DNA of 64,000 nt, from positions 2,852,001-2,916,000 of the forward strand of contig NZ_WVHL01000005.1 in the NCBI RefSeq assembly GCF_009861525.1, read 5' to 3'. The notes under the pieces are model-generated. The model did no database searches. It had not been told where the DNA came from and saw only the letters and a program-made list of their open reading frames with translations. Positions 6,810-15,479 of this stretch are shown here, one piece after another (positions within the stretch are counted from its first letter, which is position 1; each line of letters starts with the position of its first letter). The DNA is from Pseudomonas sp. LD120. Its GTDB lineage: Bacteria; Pseudomonadota; Gammaproteobacteria; Pseudomonadales; Pseudomonadaceae. A program made the translations under genes and the position numbers.

Positions 6810-7838
6810 ATGAAACAGGATGTAATCGAACTGGACGGCGCCATCGGCGGCGGTCAGGTACTGCGCAGCGCCTTGAGCCTGTCGATGCTCAGTGGCAAGC
6901 CCCTGCGTATCCATAATATTCGTGCCCGGCGTAGCCGCCCGGGGCTGCTGCGTCAGCACCTGACGGCGGTGCAGGCTGCGGCACAGGTCTGTGGCGCCAG
7001 GACCTCGGGGGGCGAACTCGGCTCTCAGGCGCTGACCTTCGAACCGGGGCCGATCCGTGGCGGCGACTACCGCTTTGCCATCGGCACTGCGGGCAGCTGC
7101 ACCCTGGTGCTGCAGACCCTGCTGCCGGCCTTGTTGCAGGCGCCGCAGCCCAGCCGTGTGAGCATCAGCGGCGGCACCCACAACCCCCTGGCGCCACCGG
7201 TGGACTTCCTCCAGCAGGCCTGGTTGCCACAGCTGCGGCGCATGGGGGGACGGGTCGAGCTGCAACTGTTGCGCCACGGCTTCGTCCCGGCTGGCGGTGG
7301 TGAGCTGGAGGCCTTTGTTCAACCGTCGGTGCTGCAGCCCCTGCACCTTGAGGAGCGTGGCGCACTGCAGGGCAGTCGGGCCTGGGCCCTGAGCGCTGGC
7401 CTGCCCGAGCATGTGGCGGAGCGCGAGTTGCGCCGGGTGCACAATCGCCTGGAACTGCCGCGGGAGCACCTCACCCCGGTGCGGTTGGATGAACAATACG
7501 GCCCGGGCAATGTGCTGTTGCTGGAGTTCGCCTTTGAACACCTGACCGAGCTGTTTTGTGGCTTCGGTCAGAACAGCCTGCGGGCGGAAAAGGTCGCGGA
7601 CCTTGCCATCGATCAGGCCCGGGACTGGTTGGATTCTGGCGCGGCGGTGGCCGAGCACCTGGCCGATCAACTGCTGCTGCCCCTGGCCCTGGCCGGTGGT
7701 GGCAGCTTCACCACGCCGCGCATGACCGAGCACCTGGAAAGCAATATCCGGGTGATCGAAGCGTTCCTGCCGGTGCGCATCGAGGCGCGCTTGCTGAGCG
7801 AGCAACGGCTGCGCGTGGAGTGTCACGCGCTGGTTTGA
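6810..7838 (+). CDS. rtcA: RtcA, RNA 3'-terminal phosphate cyclase
   Basis: The 342-residue protein converts RNA 3'-phosphates to 2',3'-cyclic phosphates with ATP, making ends that RtcB can use. Visible motifs include the N-terminal GAIGGGQ (about 10-16), RSRPGLLRQHLTA (41-53), the central GGTHNPLAPP, and the adenylylated histidine H283 in AEHLADQL. The start at 6810 has an AGGA motif seven bases upstream. It is the last recognisable gene of the sigma54 operon. Confidence 0.96.
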   Translation: MKQDVIELDGAIGGGQVLRSALSLSMLSGKPLRIHNIRARRSRPGLLRQHLTAVQAAAQVCGARTSGGELGSQALTFEPGPIRGGDYRFAIGTAGSCTLVLQTLLPALLQAPQPSRVSISGGTHNPLAPPVDFLQQAWLPQLRRMGGRVELQLLRHGFVPAGGGELEAFVQPSVLQPLHLEERGALQGSRAWALSAGLPEHVAERELRRVHNRLELPREHLTPVRLDEQYGPGNVLLLEFAFEHLTELFCGFGQNSLRAEKVADLAIDQARDWLDSGAAVAEHLADQLLLPLALAGGGSFTTPRMTEHLESNIRVIEAFLPVRIEARLLSEQRLRVECHALV

Positions 7839-7877
7839 CGTGTGTAGAGTGCTCCGGTCATCAAGGAGGTTGTCGCT

Positions 7878-8518
7878 ATATATCACTTGTATGGAGGCCG
7901 GGGCAGCGGTTCGGCCATCGTCGAGATCGCCCTGGAGTATTGTCGGGCGCCGTATCGCAGCATCGACGCCGCGCCCTGGGAGGAAAGCCCGGGCGCGAGG
8001 CCCTGGCTCGGCTCAATCCACTGTTGCAGATTCCCACCTTGCAACTGCCGGATGGCAGCATCCTCACCGAAAGCGCGGCGATCCTGATCCACCTGGGCCT
8101 GGAGTTTCCCGATTCCGGGCTGCTGCCTGCCCAGGCATTGGCCCGGGCTCAGGTGATTCGCGGCCTGGTGTACATCGTCGCCAACTGCTATTCGGCCATC
8201 GGTCTTCTCGACTACCCGGAGCGCTGGATCAGCGACGCCGACGAGCCGCTCAAGGCGCGAGTGCGCAGTGCCACGGCCGATCGCCTGTTGCGCAGTTGGG
8301 AGGTGTTCGCCCAGCAGTTCGCTGCACGACCCTTCCTCGGTGGCGCGGCGCCGGGCGCCCTGGATATCCAGGCGGCGGTGGTGTCCCGCTGGTCCGGCGC
8401 CCGTGAACATCTGCGCGGCAGCCATCCGGATTTTTTCGCCCTGCTGCAACGCATCGACCACGAGCCGCCCATCGCCGCGATCCTGGCCCGCCACTGGCCC
8501 CCCGCATCCTCATCGTAG
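7878..8518 (+). pseudogene. Frameshifted glutathione S-transferase family gene
   Basis: A strong ribosome binding site, AAGGAGG (7863-7869), is followed eight bases later by ATA where a start codon is expected. The downstream frame reads IYHLYGGRGSGSAIVEIALEYC, a GST thioredoxin-fold N-terminus. Around 7990-8005 the coding frame jumps by -1: the first frame ends ...PWEESPG and the second continues REALARLNPLLQIPTLQLPDG with the cis-Pro and LTESAAIL motifs, then a GST C-terminal helical domain to 8518. One missing base in the CCCGGGCGCG stretch would explain it. TTG at 7887 is an alternative start but would not rescue the frame. A sequencing error is possible. Confidence 0.75.
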
Positions 8519-8600
8519 GCGCTGGCGTGCCAACGAAGGCGTCCCTGAGAACGATGCAGGGCTCAAGGGCTTCTTCGCCGGCAAGCCGGCTCCTGCGGTA
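8514..8600. repeat. REP pair (inverted) after the GST pseudogene
   Basis: GTAGGCGCTGGCGTGCCAACGA at the left and CTTCGCCGGCAAGCCGGCTCCTGC at the right are two REP heads in inverted orientation, a typical Pseudomonas REPIN-like arrangement. Confidence 0.7.
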
Positions 8601-8706
8601 GAGGGCGGCGAGGCTGTGCGGTGAATCTGCGGTTGAGTTTCCTGGGTCGGAACTGGCAGTCTGCGCGCCCGGATCATGACCGGTCTGACTTTTGGGGAAG
8701 TACGCA

Positions 8707-9840
8707 ATGGAAGGCAACGCATGGCTCAAGGCCTTGAACAAACTGCTGACAATGGTGCAGCGCGTGGTGTTGCTCAGTGGCTGGTTTCTCGCCGCTCTGG
8801 TGCTGGGGCTCACCATCAAGTCCGGGTTGCAGCCCTTTCTGGCCATGTTCCTGGCCTCGCTGCTGGCGATCATTGGCGTGGTGGTGCATGAGGGCGGGCA
8901 TTACCTGGGAGCCCGCTGGTGCGGAATGCCGGTGTTGCAGGTGCGGATCGCCGCCTTGGAGTTACAGGTGCTGCGGCGCGGCTGGCGCCTGCGCTGGTCG
9001 CCGCAGCTCAAGCGCAGTCGCCTGGGGGGCTATGTGCTGGTGGCGAGTAATCCGCAACGGCCCTTGCGTGGTCAATGGATGCTGTTGGCGCTCAGTGGGC
9101 CGCTGCTGAATCTGCTGGTGGGCGGCGTGGCCTTGTGGCTTGGGCTGCATGGGCAAGGTATGCCCGGGGCGATAGCGTTGGCCTTTGCCTTGATCAATCT
9201 GCTGATGGGCGTGGGTAACCTGATACCGGTCTGGGGGGGATTACCCAGCGACGGCCTGGCTTTTCTGGGGTGGTATTGGCATCGCGACGATCAACGTCCA
9301 GAGCTGGCTCAGGCGCGTCTTCTGGCCCTGGCCGCAGCGGGCGTGCCCAGTACGCAACTGCCGGCGCAGGACCTTGAACGCCTCGATCATGGGGTCATGC
9401 CGGCGCCCTTGGTCGCCTTCGGCTACCGGCTCGATGCCCGGCGGCACCAGGGCGACTGGGCGGGCGCACTGCAGATGGAGCAAGCGCTGGAGCAATTGCT
9501 GGAGGACCGGGCGCAGCAACTGGACGGCATGAGTAGCCTGATCGAGTTGCTGCGCGCCGAATTGGCCTTCAACCGCGCTTACGTTCTGCGCGACCCCTCG
9601 GGCTTGAAAGAAACCTGGGTGAGCGCTGATGCAGACTGGTACGCGCCCTGGCTGCTCCCGCGTTGCCTGGCCTTGCGGGCCTTTCTTGAGGGTGATTATC
9701 CGCGTGGCGAGCAGTATCTGCAGCAAGCCTTGCGGGCGGCGGATAACTGCGTGGTGTTGTCCGAAGGCCAGAACGAGGCATTGCTGGCTGGATACTTACG
9801 CTCGCTTACGCGGCCTGTTGATCAGGCGTGTCCGGCGTAG
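8707..9840 (+). CDS. M50-like (site-2-protease family) membrane metalloprotease with C-terminal extension
   Basis: This protein of about 377 residues starts at the ATG at 8707, preceded by GGGGAAG. Two N-terminal membrane segments lead to VVVHEGGH, an HExxH zinc motif within a hydrophobic helix. A later NLIPVWGGLPSDG resembles the N-x-P-x-x-x-x-D-G motif that supplies the third zinc ligand in site-2 proteases. Further transmembrane segments lie between. The C-terminal 170 residues are soluble and helical, possibly TPR-like. Function and substrate are unknown. No anti-sigma gene is adjacent. Confidence 0.75.
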   Translation: MEGNAWLKALNKLLTMVQRVVLLSGWFLAALVLGLTIKSGLQPFLAMFLASLLAIIGVVVHEGGHYLGARWCGMPVLQVRIAALELQVLRRGWRLRWSPQLKRSRLGGYVLVASNPQRPLRGQWMLLALSGPLLNLLVGGVALWLGLHGQGMPGAIALAFALINLLMGVGNLIPVWGGLPSDGLAFLGWYWHRDDQRPELAQARLLALAAAGVPSTQLPAQDLERLDHGVMPAPLVAFGYRLDARRHQGDWAGALQMEQALEQLLEDRAQQLDGMSSLIELLRAELAFNRAYVLRDPSGLKETWVSADADWYAPWLLPRCLALRAFLEGDYPRGEQYLQQALRAADNCVVLSEGQNEALLAGYLRSLTRPVDQACPA

Positions 9841-9966
9841 TGGGTGTCCCAGCCTCGGGTGTGTCCGGCGTGCGCTGCGTGCGCCGAGGCGAAAAATCAT
9901 CGGTCGCCGGCAGACAAACCTCTTATACTCCGGCGCTTTATTTCCCCCCAGCAAGAGGAATACCCC

Positions 9967-10260
9967 GTGGCCGATGAATCGGATCAGGACTTCTACAACC
10001 GCGCCGATGCCATCATCGAATTGGCAAACACCCACATCGCCGACAGCAGCCGTGGCAAGACCAGCGCGTCGCTGATGTATGCCAACGCGCGTTTCAGTGC
10101 CTGGGTCAGCGCCTGTGGTTGCCGCAATGCCGAAGAGTTGCTAGCGGCCAAGCAGCAGGCGGTGGATTATTTCGTTGAGCAATTCCGCTTGATGCTGGAA
10201 GAGAACCTCACCGACTACAGCGAGAACTTCGACCTGTACATGAGCGGAGAAGCCGACTGA
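9967..10260 (+). CDS. DUF3144 family protein
   Basis: A GTG start at 9967, preceded by CAAGAGGAA, opens a 97-residue acidic protein. Its pattern (FYNRADAIIELAN, SASLMYANARFSAWV, VDYFVEQFRLMLEENLTDY) fits the DUF3144 family. The in-frame upstream start at 9844 lacks a ribosome binding site. TATACT near 9925 could be a -10 element. The function of the family is unknown. Confidence 0.8.
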   Translation: MADESDQDFYNRADAIIELANTHIADSSRGKTSASLMYANARFSAWVSACGCRNAEELLAAKQQAVDYFVEQFRLMLEENLTDYSENFDLYMSGEAD

Positions 10261-10374
10261 AGGGCGTGTGCGACGCTTGCAACCACGGCCCTTTGTGAAC
10301 CGCATCACGATTTCCTCAAGGGAACCACGATCGCGGTCGATAGCCTCTGAATGCTCATTGATTCGGAGTTTGTC

Positions 10375-12393
10375 ATGGCCTTGCTACCGGTTCGTCTGTC
10401 TCATCGTTTGACCCTTGGCAGCGTGCTGCTGTTGCTGTTCACCGCGTTGGCAGTATTCGCCGTGATGACCCTGCGGGGGCAGCCCAGAGTGGTGGCGGCG
10501 AGCTCGGCCCTGATTGAGCAGACCGGCAGCGCCATCGTCCGCCAGCTGGCCTTGCAGTTGGCCGGGATCGAAGGGGTGACGGCCAGCATGGCTCACCTGG
10601 TGGAAGGACTGCCCAAGGAGCAGGCGCTGTACATGGCGACCTTGCCCAAGGTGATCGACCACGAGGGTGACAAGGCAATCGCCGGCGGCGGGATCTGGCC
10701 GGAGCCCAATGCCTTCGCCCCGGGTGTCGAACGCCGCAGTTTCTTCTGGGCCCGCAGCGACGCCGGCGCCCTGGAATTTTCCGATGACTACAACGCCGCC
10801 GGCAGCGCTGGCTACCACCACGAAGCCTGGTACACCGGCGCGCGTAGCAGCCCTCCTGGCCGTTGCCTGTGGTCCGAGGCCTATCAGGACCCGGTGACTC
10901 AAGTACCGATGACCACCTGCAGCGTGCCGTATCGTCAGGCCGGTGCCTTCGCCGGGGTCGCCACCATCGACCTGCGCCTGGATGACCTGGGGCGCTTTCT
11001 CAAGGAGCAAGGTTCGGTCACGGGCGGTTATGCCTTTGCCTTGGATCAGGCCGGCAATATTTTGTATTTCCCCGATGCTCAGGCCAGCGCCGCGGGGCAG
11101 ATGCTCAGCTTCGACGCCTTGAGCAAACAGCAACCCTGGTTGACGCCGGTGGCTGAAGCCTTGACCAAGACTGCGACCAGCCCCGGTCAAGTGCGCAACC
11201 TCGACCTTGACCAGGATGGCCGCTTGCAGGAAGCGGTGCGGGTCAGCCTGTTCACCATGCCCGGCAGTGGTTGGACCATCGGCCTGGTGACCCCGGAGCA
11301 GAAGGTCACCGGCCTGGCGCGAGCCCTGACCACGGAAATCCTGGTGTTCCTCCTGCCGCTGCTGGCCTTGCTGCTGTTCTTTGCCTGGCTTGGCGGACAT
11401 CGGTTGATCGCGCAACTGGACGAAACCACTCAGCAGATCGACGCCCTGGGGCGTGGTCAGGCCCATGACAATGCTGAGTTGCAGGTGGCGCGGGCCGACG
11501 AGATTGGCGCCTTGCGCGGTGCGGTCAACCGTTATGCCGGGCAATTGCGATTGATGCTGCAGAAGATCTCCAGCGAAGCCCAGCAGTTACACGGCGAAGC
11601 CGGCCGCCTGGGCGAGCTGAGCAGCACCCTGGCTCAGCGGGCCGAGCAGCAGCGTCAGGAAAACACCCAACTGGCTGCGGCGATCACCGAGATGTCCTCC
11701 AGTGCCCAGGAAGTGGCGCAGAACACCAACACCTGCGCCAACACCGCCCGCGACTCCCTGGTAGTGGTGCAAGACGGTCAGCAGCGGGTCGCGGCTAACA
11801 GTCAGTCGATCCAGCAACTGTCCACGGAAATGGCCGAGGCGGCAGCGGTGATCCAGCGCCTGGAACAGGACAGCCAACAGGTCGGCGCGGTGCTCGACGT
11901 GATCAAGGCGATCTCCGAACAGACCAACCTGCTGGCGCTCAACGCAGCCATCGAGGCGGCTCGGGCCGGGGAGCAAGGTCGCGGATTTGCGGTGGTGGCC
12001 GATGAAGTGCGGACCCTGGCCGGGCGTACCCAGACCTCGGCCAACGAGATCAGCGGCATGATCAACGATCTGCAGCAGGCCTCGCGCCAGGCGGTGCAGG
12101 CGATCCAGGCCGGTGAGGCGCGGACCCGCCAAGCGGTGGGCGAGGCCTCCGGTGCCTCGGACGCGCTGTCCAGCACGGTGACCAGTTTCGACGACATCTC
12201 CCAGCGGGCGCAGCAGATCGCCGTAGCGGCGCAGCAACAGAGCCATGTGACCCAGGAGATCAACGAACTGGCGGTGCGTATCCACGGCATCAGTGAGGAC
12301 AACGCCCGCGACGCCCAGGCCCTGGACAAGGTCAGCGCGGCCATGCAGGCCCTGTCCGGGCGTTTGTCGAGCCTCAATCAGGGCCACGGCTGA
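10375..12393 (+). CDS. Methyl-accepting chemotaxis protein with dCache-type sensor
   Basis: The chosen start is the ATG at 10375, which has GGAG seven bases upstream. The ATG at 10351 is in frame but lacks a site. The 672-residue receptor has an N-terminal membrane segment (about 8-30), a periplasmic dCache-like domain (about 35-310), a second membrane segment (about 325-342), HAMP, and a long cytoplasmic coiled coil. The highly conserved hairpin tip EQTNLLALNAAIEAARAGEQ is present. Such receptors signal through CheW/CheA to the flagellar motor. The ligand cannot be deduced. No C-terminal CheR pentapeptide is seen. Confidence 0.92.
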   Translation: MALLPVRLSHRLTLGSVLLLLFTALAVFAVMTLRGQPRVVAASSALIEQTGSAIVRQLALQLAGIEGVTASMAHLVEGLPKEQALYMATLPKVIDHEGDKAIAGGGIWPEPNAFAPGVERRSFFWARSDAGALEFSDDYNAAGSAGYHHEAWYTGARSSPPGRCLWSEAYQDPVTQVPMTTCSVPYRQAGAFAGVATIDLRLDDLGRFLKEQGSVTGGYAFALDQAGNILYFPDAQASAAGQMLSFDALSKQQPWLTPVAEALTKTATSPGQVRNLDLDQDGRLQEAVRVSLFTMPGSGWTIGLVTPEQKVTGLARALTTEILVFLLPLLALLLFFAWLGGHRLIAQLDETTQQIDALGRGQAHDNAELQVARADEIGALRGAVNRYAGQLRLMLQKISSEAQQLHGEAGRLGELSSTLAQRAEQQRQENTQLAAAITEMSSSAQEVAQNTNTCANTARDSLVVVQDGQQRVAANSQSIQQLSTEMAEAAAVIQRLEQDSQQVGAVLDVIKAISEQTNLLALNAAIEAARAGEQGRGFAVVADEVRTLAGRTQTSANEISGMINDLQQASRQAVQAIQAGEARTRQAVGEASGASDALSSTVTSFDDISQRAQQIAVAAQQQSHVTQEINELAVRIHGISEDNARDAQALDKVSAAMQALSGRLSSLNQGHG

Positions 12394-12402
12394 AGACTCA
12401 CC

Positions 12403-12454
12403 CACCCGGGCCGCCGGCGGTCCGGGTGAGTTTCAACGCCCTCTGCGGGGCGTT
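12403..12454 (+). terminator. Two consecutive hairpins between the chemoreceptor and the convergent gene
   Basis: CACCCGG (12403-12409) pairs with CCGGGTG (12422-12428), followed by TTT. A second stem, AACGCCC with GGGGCGTT (12435-12454), follows. They lie between two convergent genes and can serve either direction. Confidence 0.5.
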
Positions 12455-12468
12455 GTCGTCGCCCCGAT

Positions 12469-12924
12469 TCAATGTTGGCTGAACAGCACCAGCTGAAAGT
12501 TCAGCAACAGCCCCAAGGCCACCCCGCCAAAACCCAGCAGCCCGCTCGCCAGCGGTTTGCCCGCGGCCCTGTGCGTGGCCAGGAAGCGGGCAATGGCGGC
12601 GCCGACCAGCGCGCCCGGAAAGTCGAACAGGTAGAACAGCCAGCCCATGGTGTCCACCGGGGAGCTGAGCCACAGGCTGAACAGTTGCAGATGCGCCGCC
12701 AGGGCCAAGGCCACGCCGGTGAACAGCGCCGCCGAAGGCCGGGTGCACAGCAACAGGCCGAGGATCAGCCCCTGAGGCAGCCAGTAGGCGGCAAAATTGC
12801 TCCAGAAGTAGTCCTGCGACGGTAGCGCCCGGCCGAGCGCCAGCGCCAGGCCCCAGAGCAGGGTGGCGAAGGCGGGCAGGTACTTGAACGGGGCAGCCGG
12901 TACGGCGGTTGTGTGGGAAGGCAT
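12469..12924 (-). CDS. Small integral membrane protein of unknown function
   Basis: From the ATG at 12924 this encodes 151 residues with about four hydrophobic segments (LPAFATLLWGLALALG, WLPQGLILGLLLC, ALFTGVALALAAHLQLF, LASGLLGFGGVALGLLL). No known motif is visible. A longer frame starting at 13002 would overlap the end of the neighbouring lysR-type gene and is not preferred. It lies 22 bases after that gene on the same strand, so the two may be cotranscribed. Confidence 0.7.
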   Translation of the reverse strand: MPSHTTAVPAAPFKYLPAFATLLWGLALALGRALPSQDYFWSNFAAYWLPQGLILGLLLCTRPSAALFTGVALALAAHLQLFSLWLSSPVDTMGWLFYLFDFPGALVGAAIARFLATHRAAGKPLASGLLGFGGVALGLLLNFQLVLFSQH

Positions 12925-12946
12925 TGCAGGGGCTCGCAGATAAAGA

Positions 12947-13873
12947 TCAATCAGCGGTGTTGGCCGTCGGGAGAGTGGCAGCGACGTCGCTGCACAGTTC
13001 ATAGACGCACTGGCGCAACCAGCGATGGGCCGGGTCGGCTTCCATGCGCGGATGCCAGAGCAGGGAAAGGGTCATCTCCGGTAATGGCAGCGGCAGGCAG
13101 AAACTGTGCAGGCCTTCTCGCAGGTTGCTGGTGTGACGCTCGGGCACCATGGCGATCAGGTCCGAGCCCCGCGCCAGGGCCAGGGCCGCGGAAAAGCCGC
13201 TGACCAGGGTGACGACCTGCCGCCGCCGGCCCAGGGCGTGCAGCGCTTCGTCCATGCGCCCGTGAGCGTGCCCCGGGTGGGACGCCAGAATGTGCTCGCC
13301 CGCCAGGTAGTCCTCGAGCTTGACCGGGCCACGGCTCAACGGATGGCCGCTGCGCACCACGCCGATAAAGCGATCACGAAACAGCGCCCGGGTGCGTAGC
13401 TCGGGGCTGGTATCGCTATCGATCACCGCGGTTTCCAGATCGATGCTGGCCTCGCGCAGGGGCTGGCTGTCGCGGTCCAGCTTGGGCACGAAATGCACCC
13501 GCACTTGAGGGGCCTGTTGGCGCAGGCGGCGGATCAGCGCCGGGCCGAAGTTTTCGACGAAGCCGTCGCGGCTGCGCAGGGTGAAGGTCCGTTGCAACTG
13601 GCCGAGGTCGATCTGCTCCGATGGGCGCAGGGCCGCCAGGGCTTGCTCCACCAGAGGCCCGACCTGGCGGCGTAGTTCCTGGGCCCGGGGCGTGGGCACC
13701 AGGCCGCGCCCGGCGCGCACCAGCAAAGGGTCGCCAGTGACTTGGCGCAAGCGCGACAGGGCCCGGCTCATGGCCGAAGGGCTCAGTTGCAGGCGCTCGG
13801 CGGCCCGCGCCACGCTGCCTTCGGTCAGCAGCACGTCCAGGGTCAACAGCAGATTCAGATCAGGATTCGACAT
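12947..13873 (-). CDS. LysR family transcriptional regulator
   Basis: The 308-residue protein begins MSNPDLNLLLTLDVLLTEGSVARAAERLQLSPSAMSR. This is the winged HTH of the LysR family in its NodD/PA-type form, followed by a periplasmic-binding-like effector domain. It is divergent from the MFS exporter at 14001, so it probably controls that gene. The effector is unknown. Confidence 0.9.
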   Translation of the reverse strand: MSNPDLNLLLTLDVLLTEGSVARAAERLQLSPSAMSRALSRLRQVTGDPLLVRAGRGLVPTPRAQELRRQVGPLVEQALAALRPSEQIDLGQLQRTFTLRSRDGFVENFGPALIRRLRQQAPQVRVHFVPKLDRDSQPLREASIDLETAVIDSDTSPELRTRALFRDRFIGVVRSGHPLSRGPVKLEDYLAGEHILASHPGHAHGRMDEALHALGRRRQVVTLVSGFSAALALARGSDLIAMVPERHTSNLREGLHSFCLPLPLPEMTLSLLWHPRMEADPAHRWLRQCVYELCSDVAATLPTANTAD

Positions 13874-14000
13874 GGGCGGAATCTAGCACGGTGCCGGTAT
13901 ACATGGCGTTACATGCACTGATTAACTGCAAGGGCTGCGTCTTCCGCCGAGTGTGGCGCGAGCCTAGGCTCTCGGGCATTACCTTGATGGAGTCATTGTG

Positions 14001-15443
14001 ATGCCCGTCCCTTTGTCGAACCTTGCCCCACTTGATCCCCTCACGCCCCAAGCACGCTGGGCCATGGCCAGTCTGTCGCTGACGATGCTGATACCGTCCC
14101 TGGACACCAGCATCGCCAATGCGGCGTTACCGGATCTGGCCCGAGTCTTTGCCGCGTCCTTTCAGCACGTGCAGTGGATTGTTCTGGCTTACCTGCTGGT
14201 GATGACCACGCTGATTACCAGCGCCGGGCGCCTGGGCGATCTGCTGGGACGGCGTCGGTTGCTGCTGGGCGGGATCGCCCTGTTCACCCTGGCGTCGCTA
14301 CTTTGTGGTCTGGCTCCGGGCCTGGGCTGGTTGCTGGCAGCTCGCGCACTGCAAGGGCTGGGCGCGGCGGTGACGCTGCCCCTGAGCATGGCCATGGTCG
14401 GCGATGCCTTGCCCAAGGCTCGCATCGGTAGTGCCATGGGCCTGCTGGGCAGCCTGTCGGCGCTGGGCACCACATTGGGCCCGAGCGTGGGCGGGTTGTT
14501 GTTGGCCGGCATTGGCTGGCGCTGGATTTTCCTGGTCAATGTGCCGCTGGGGATCATCGCTCTGGTATTGGCCTGGCGCTGTTTGCCGGAAGATCGTCGG
14601 CCGCCATCGACCAGCGCCTTCGATTACCCCGGCATGCTGCTCTTGGCCCTGGGCCTGGGGGCCTATGCCCTGGCCCTGACCTTGGGCGATAACCTGCTGG
14701 CCCCGCTGAACCTGGGGCTGTTGCTGGCCGGGGCCGGGACGCTGGCGCTGCTGGTGAGGATGGAACGCAGGGCCGCTGCGCCACTGTTTCAGCCGGCTTT
14801 ACTGAGCGAGCCGCAGTTACGCGTGAGCCTGCTGCTGGGTGTGCTGGTGTCAACGGTGATCATGACCACCCTGGTGGTCGGGCCTTTTTACCTGTCTCGC
14901 GGGCTGGGGTTGGGAGTCGCGCAGGTGGGCTTGAGCCTGTCCGTGGGGCCGTTGGTCGCGACCTTGAGCGGTCTGCCCGCCGGGCGCCTGGTGGATCGGT
15001 ACGGCGCCCCGCGCCTGTGTCGTCTCGGGCTGTTGGGCATGTTCATCGGGCTGGGCCTGCTGGCGCTGTTGCCCATGGGCTCGGGCCTGTTGGGCTACCT
15101 GTTGCCGATCACGCTGGTGACGGCCTGCTATGCCCTGTTTCAAGCCGCCAACAACAGCCTGGTGATGCGGGATGTGGCGCCGCAGCAACGAGGGCTGACG
15201 GCGGGGCTGCTGAGCCTGTCGCGCAACCTCGGCTTGATCAGCGGGACGGCCGCCATGGGCGCGCTGTTCGCCCGGGTGGCGCGCCCGGGAGCCGCGGCTG
15301 AGGTGGGCGTCGAGGCGGTTGCCAGGGGGATGAGCGTTACCTTTGGCGTTGCCGCCGGATTGATGTTGCTGGCGCTGATGATGGCCTGGGTGCGGCGGAC
15401 GGACGGCAGTCTCCAGGCTTGTCGGGCGCCGCGCCCGAGCTAG
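14001..15443 (+). CDS. MFS drug/proton antiporter, DHA2 (EmrB/QacA-like) family
   Basis: The roughly 480-residue protein has about 14 hydrophobic segments. It carries the DHA2 signatures LIPSLDTSIANAALPDLA in helix 1 and GRLGDLLGRRRLLL (motif A) after helix 2. ATG 14001 is preferred over the overlapping GTG 13998. No membrane-fusion partner is adjacent. It is transcribed divergently from a LysR regulator, suggesting inducible efflux of an unidentified compound. Confidence 0.9.
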   Translation: MPVPLSNLAPLDPLTPQARWAMASLSLTMLIPSLDTSIANAALPDLARVFAASFQHVQWIVLAYLLVMTTLITSAGRLGDLLGRRRLLLGGIALFTLASLLCGLAPGLGWLLAARALQGLGAAVTLPLSMAMVGDALPKARIGSAMGLLGSLSALGTTLGPSVGGLLLAGIGWRWIFLVNVPLGIIALVLAWRCLPEDRRPPSTSAFDYPGMLLLALGLGAYALALTLGDNLLAPLNLGLLLAGAGTLALLVRMERRAAAPLFQPALLSEPQLRVSLLLGVLVSTVIMTTLVVGPFYLSRGLGLGVAQVGLSLSVGPLVATLSGLPAGRLVDRYGAPRLCRLGLLGMFIGLGLLALLPMGSGLLGYLLPITLVTACYALFQAANNSLVMRDVAPQQRGLTAGLLSLSRNLGLISGTAAMGALFARVARPGAAAEVGVEAVARGMSVTFGVAAGLMLLALMMAWVRRTDGSLQACRAPRPS

Positions 15444-15479
15444 GCTTTGCCTGCACACCCCACCCAGGAGCAGGCCATT

